The notes under the pieces are model-generated. The model saw nothing but the letters and a program-made list of their open reading frames with translations, did not search any database and was not told where the DNA came from. DNA of 6,788 nt from Candidatus Saccharibacteria bacterium UBA4215 (GTDB taxonomy: Bacteria > Patescibacteriota > Saccharimonadia > Saccharimonadales > Saccharimonadaceae), in contig DFTJ01000017.1 in assembly GCA_002381485.1 (NCBI GenBank), positions 101,169 through 107,956 of the forward strand. Reading direction: 5' to 3'. Positions 4,958 to 6,788 of the stretch are shown here, one piece after another. A program made the position numbers and the translations under genes. The first letter of the stretch is position 1; every line of letters starts with the position of its first letter.

Positions 4958-6788
4958 CTAGGCCGCTAGCTCAAGATCTTCTTCGATCTCTGCAACTGTA
5001 TCATCGTCGAGTGTGTCGAGCGCAGTTGCGCTTGAGACACCGGTTCCAACTGGAATCTTACGTCCGATGATAACGTTCTCCTTCAATCCGTGCAGGCGAT
5101 CGATACGACCGCTGACGGCTGCATTGATCAGTACACGAGTCGTGTCCTGGAACGATGCGGCTGAAAGGAAACTGTCAGACCAAATGGATACTTTTGTGAT
5201 ACCAAGAAGTAGCTGCGTAAACGCGACCTGTTCTTTACCGGCAGCAACGAGTGTCTCGTTGGCTTCCATGACGGCCGCCTTAGAGACAATGTCGCCAGTC
5301 ACGAATGAGCTATCACCTGGATCTTCAACCTGTACACGGCTAAACATCTGTCGAACGATGACCTCAAGGTGCTTGTCAGCAACGTCTTGGCCCTGCGCTG
5401 CGTAAATACGGAGCACTTCGTTGATAATGTAGCGCTGTGTGGCTTCAATGTCCTTGAGGCGCATCAGGTCGTGCAAGTTCAATGAACCAGCTGTCAGACG
5501 GTCCCCCGCCTCAACAGTGTCACCTGACTTCACTACGAGCTGCGTATTGCCTGGGATCTCGTAGCGTACTGGAGAGCTGGCGTTTGCCGCAATGACGATG
5601 TGCTCGTCAGTGTACTCAACCACGCCATCAAATGGTGCAATGATTGGTCGAGATTCGCTCTCACCACTTGCCAAGACATCACCGACTTTTACGTCGGCGC
5701 CTGCCTTAACGGTTGGCGTACGGCCTTCGAGCTTGATGTGCTCAACATGACCGGCTTCAGGCGTGACTTGGACAATGTACTTCTTGCCATCTTCCCACTG
5801 CTCGACAACGCCCTTTACCTCTGAGACAAATGCCTGTCCCTTTGGAGAACGAGCTTCAAACAGCTCTTCAACACGAGGGAGACCCTGGGTGATGTCGCTT
5901 TCGGCAACACCACTTGCGTGGAAGGTTCGAAGTGTCAGCTGAGTACCCGGCTCACCGACTGACTGTGCAGCAATAACACCAACAGGCTGTGCAGTTGCAA
6001 CAAGTGAGTTAGTCGACATGTCGATACCATAACTTGTTTGTGGAACGCCGCGCAGATTCTTGGTAGAAAGTACTGAACGAATCTTTACTTCCGACACACT
6101 AGCGTCAGCTTCAATTGCCTGTGCAATATCACGAGTAATGAGCTCGCCAGCTTTGACGTGTCCGGGGACATCAGCCGCAGCATAGCGACCATATAGTCGT
6201 TGTGCGAACTCGATCATGGTCTCTTCAGTTTCAGCGCGGTAGATAGCAAAGCCGTCATCGTCGCCTTCACGGTCTTCGACAGTAAATACATCCTGAGATA
6301 CATCTACCAGACGCCGAGTGAGGTAACCCGAGTCAGCTGTCTTCAAGGCGGTGTCAATCAGACCCTTACGTGAACCACGAGTCGCAACGAATTGCTCAAG
6401 TGACGAAAGACCCTTCTTGTAGCTAGATCGAATCGGCAGCTCAATCTCACGGTTTGTCGCGTCGACCATGATACCAATCATGGCGCTTGCAAGCTGAACG
6501 TTAGAGATATCACCACGTGCACCCGAGTTCACCATCACACTCACGCTAGTGTCCATGTCCTTGAGCTTCTCTTTCAAGAAGTCAGAAACATTACGGACGA
6601 CGCCACGCCAAGTGTTAATTGTCAGCGCATATCGCTCTTCTTCAGTGATCAACCCTTGGCTGAACTGCTCACTAATTAAGGTAACCTTTGCATCACCTTC
6701 GGCAATGAACTCTTGTGTTTCTTCAAACTCAATGTAGTCATCTTTACCGGTAGATACAGCAGCGACAGTTGCGAAGCGGAAGGCAAGT
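4958..6788 (-). CDS. rpoC: RNA polymerase beta' subunit, C-terminal 609 residues
   Basis: The frame runs open into the window edge, so the N-terminal part with the NADFDGD active-site Asp triad is outside. The TTG at 6652 is internal and not a start, because the frame continues upstream as LAFRFATVAAVSTGKDDY. Seen in order (numbered from the first full codon): MVNSGARG (85-92); bridge helix with GLIDTALKTADSGYLTRRL (142-160); trigger-loop base VGEPGTQLTLRTFH (277-290), with the catalytic His290 kept; DITQGLPRVEELFEAR (298-313); and the C-terminal jaw and clamp elements, ending RKIPVGTGV and an acidic tail. The trigger loop has no large insertion like the proteobacterial SI3. All four cysteines of the usual second zinc site are replaced (Glu174, Thr242, Pro249, Ser252), and the whole fragment contains no cysteine. 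The segment before the bridge helix is also divergent, QLASAMIGIM for the usual RQLAGMRGLM. rpoC ends the upstream operon at the terminator 30 bases after its TAG. Confidence 0.98.
   Translation of the reverse strand, partial: LAFRFATVAAVSTGKDDYIEFEETQEFIAEGDAKVTLISEQFSQGLITEEERYALTINTWRGVVRNVSDFLKEKLKDMDTSVSVMVNSGARGDISNVQLASAMIGIMVDATNREIELPIRSSYKKGLSSLEQFVATRGSRKGLIDTALKTADSGYLTRRLVDVSQDVFTVEDREGDDDGFAIYRAETEETMIEFAQRLYGRYAAADVPGHVKAGELITRDIAQAIEADASVSEVKIRSVLSTKNLRGVPQTSYGIDMSTNSLVATAQPVGVIAAQSVGEPGTQLTLRTFHASGVAESDITQGLPRVEELFEARSPKGQAFVSEVKGVVEQWEDGKKYIVQVTPEAGHVEHIKLEGRTPTVKAGADVKVGDVLASGESESRPIIAPFDGVVEYTDEHIVIAANASSPVRYEIPGNTQLVVKSGDTVEAGDRLTAGSLNLHDLMRLKDIEATQRYIINEVLRIYAAQGQDVADKHLEVIVRQMFSRVQVEDPGDSSFVTGDIVSKAAVMEANETLVAAGKEQVAFTQLLLGITKVSIWSDSFLSAASFQDTTRVLINAAVSGRIDRLHGLKENVIIGRKIPVGTGVSSATALDTLDDDTVAEIEEDLELAA

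Noticed and set aside
6650..6652. TTG at 6652 as the start of rpoC
   Set aside because: The frame continues upstream with recognisable beta' sequence to the window edge, so the gene is cut by the window and not started here.
1..6788. Mobile elements, CRISPR arrays, tRNA or rRNA genes
   Set aside because: I saw no transposase, no regularly spaced repeats and no tRNA-like cloverleaf; the only branched fold (4223-4269) lacks tRNA features.

Overview
The window is a bacterial core-gene segment. Every gene I can support lies on the minus strand, so transcription runs from high to low coordinates. The order is rpoC (3' two thirds), an unrecognised helical protein, rpsL, rpsG, fusA, a RadC-like protein and the start of another unrecognised protein. 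The rpoC/rpsL/rpsG/fusA core fixes the domain as Bacteria. Three features suggest a reduced or divergent lineage: RpoC without its second zinc site, EF-G with altered guanine-recognition motifs, and RadC without JAMM metal ligands. I lean towards Patescibacteria (CPR), possibly Saccharibacteria. This is from memory of those families and is not proven here. TGA is used as a stop and AAGGAG ribosome-binding sites are present, so the standard bacterial code and normal Shine-Dalgarno initiation apply.

Layout from high to low coordinates: (1) 6788-4958, the C-terminal 609 residues of RNA polymerase beta', ending at a clear intrinsic terminator (4893-4927). (2) A good sigma70-type promoter (4826-4854) drives a 167-residue protein of unknown function (4285-4788). 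This gene ends in a compact three-way-junction hairpin. (3) The arm of that hairpin also serves as the -35 of an extended -10 promoter (4200-4228), which probably drives rpsL-rpsG-fusA through a leader of about 140 nt. rpsL and rpsG overlap by one base (TAATG), and rpsG and fusA are 38 bp apart. fusA ends in a strong terminator (971-1001). No tuf follows. (4) Instead there is a RadC-like gene whose best start sits right below a -10-like box, so its mRNA may be leaderless. It overlaps by ATGA with a further gene that runs off the window edge.

The RNA polymerase subunit, two small-subunit ribosomal proteins and the translocase form the familiar transcription/translation block. The unknown protein between rpoC and rpsL has its own promoter and terminator, so it is a separately expressed insertion in that block. 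The RadC-like protein and its coupled partner form a second small operon. The main novelty candidates are amino-acid changes at normally invariant sites in EF-G, RpoC and RadC, and the two lineage-specific unknown proteins.
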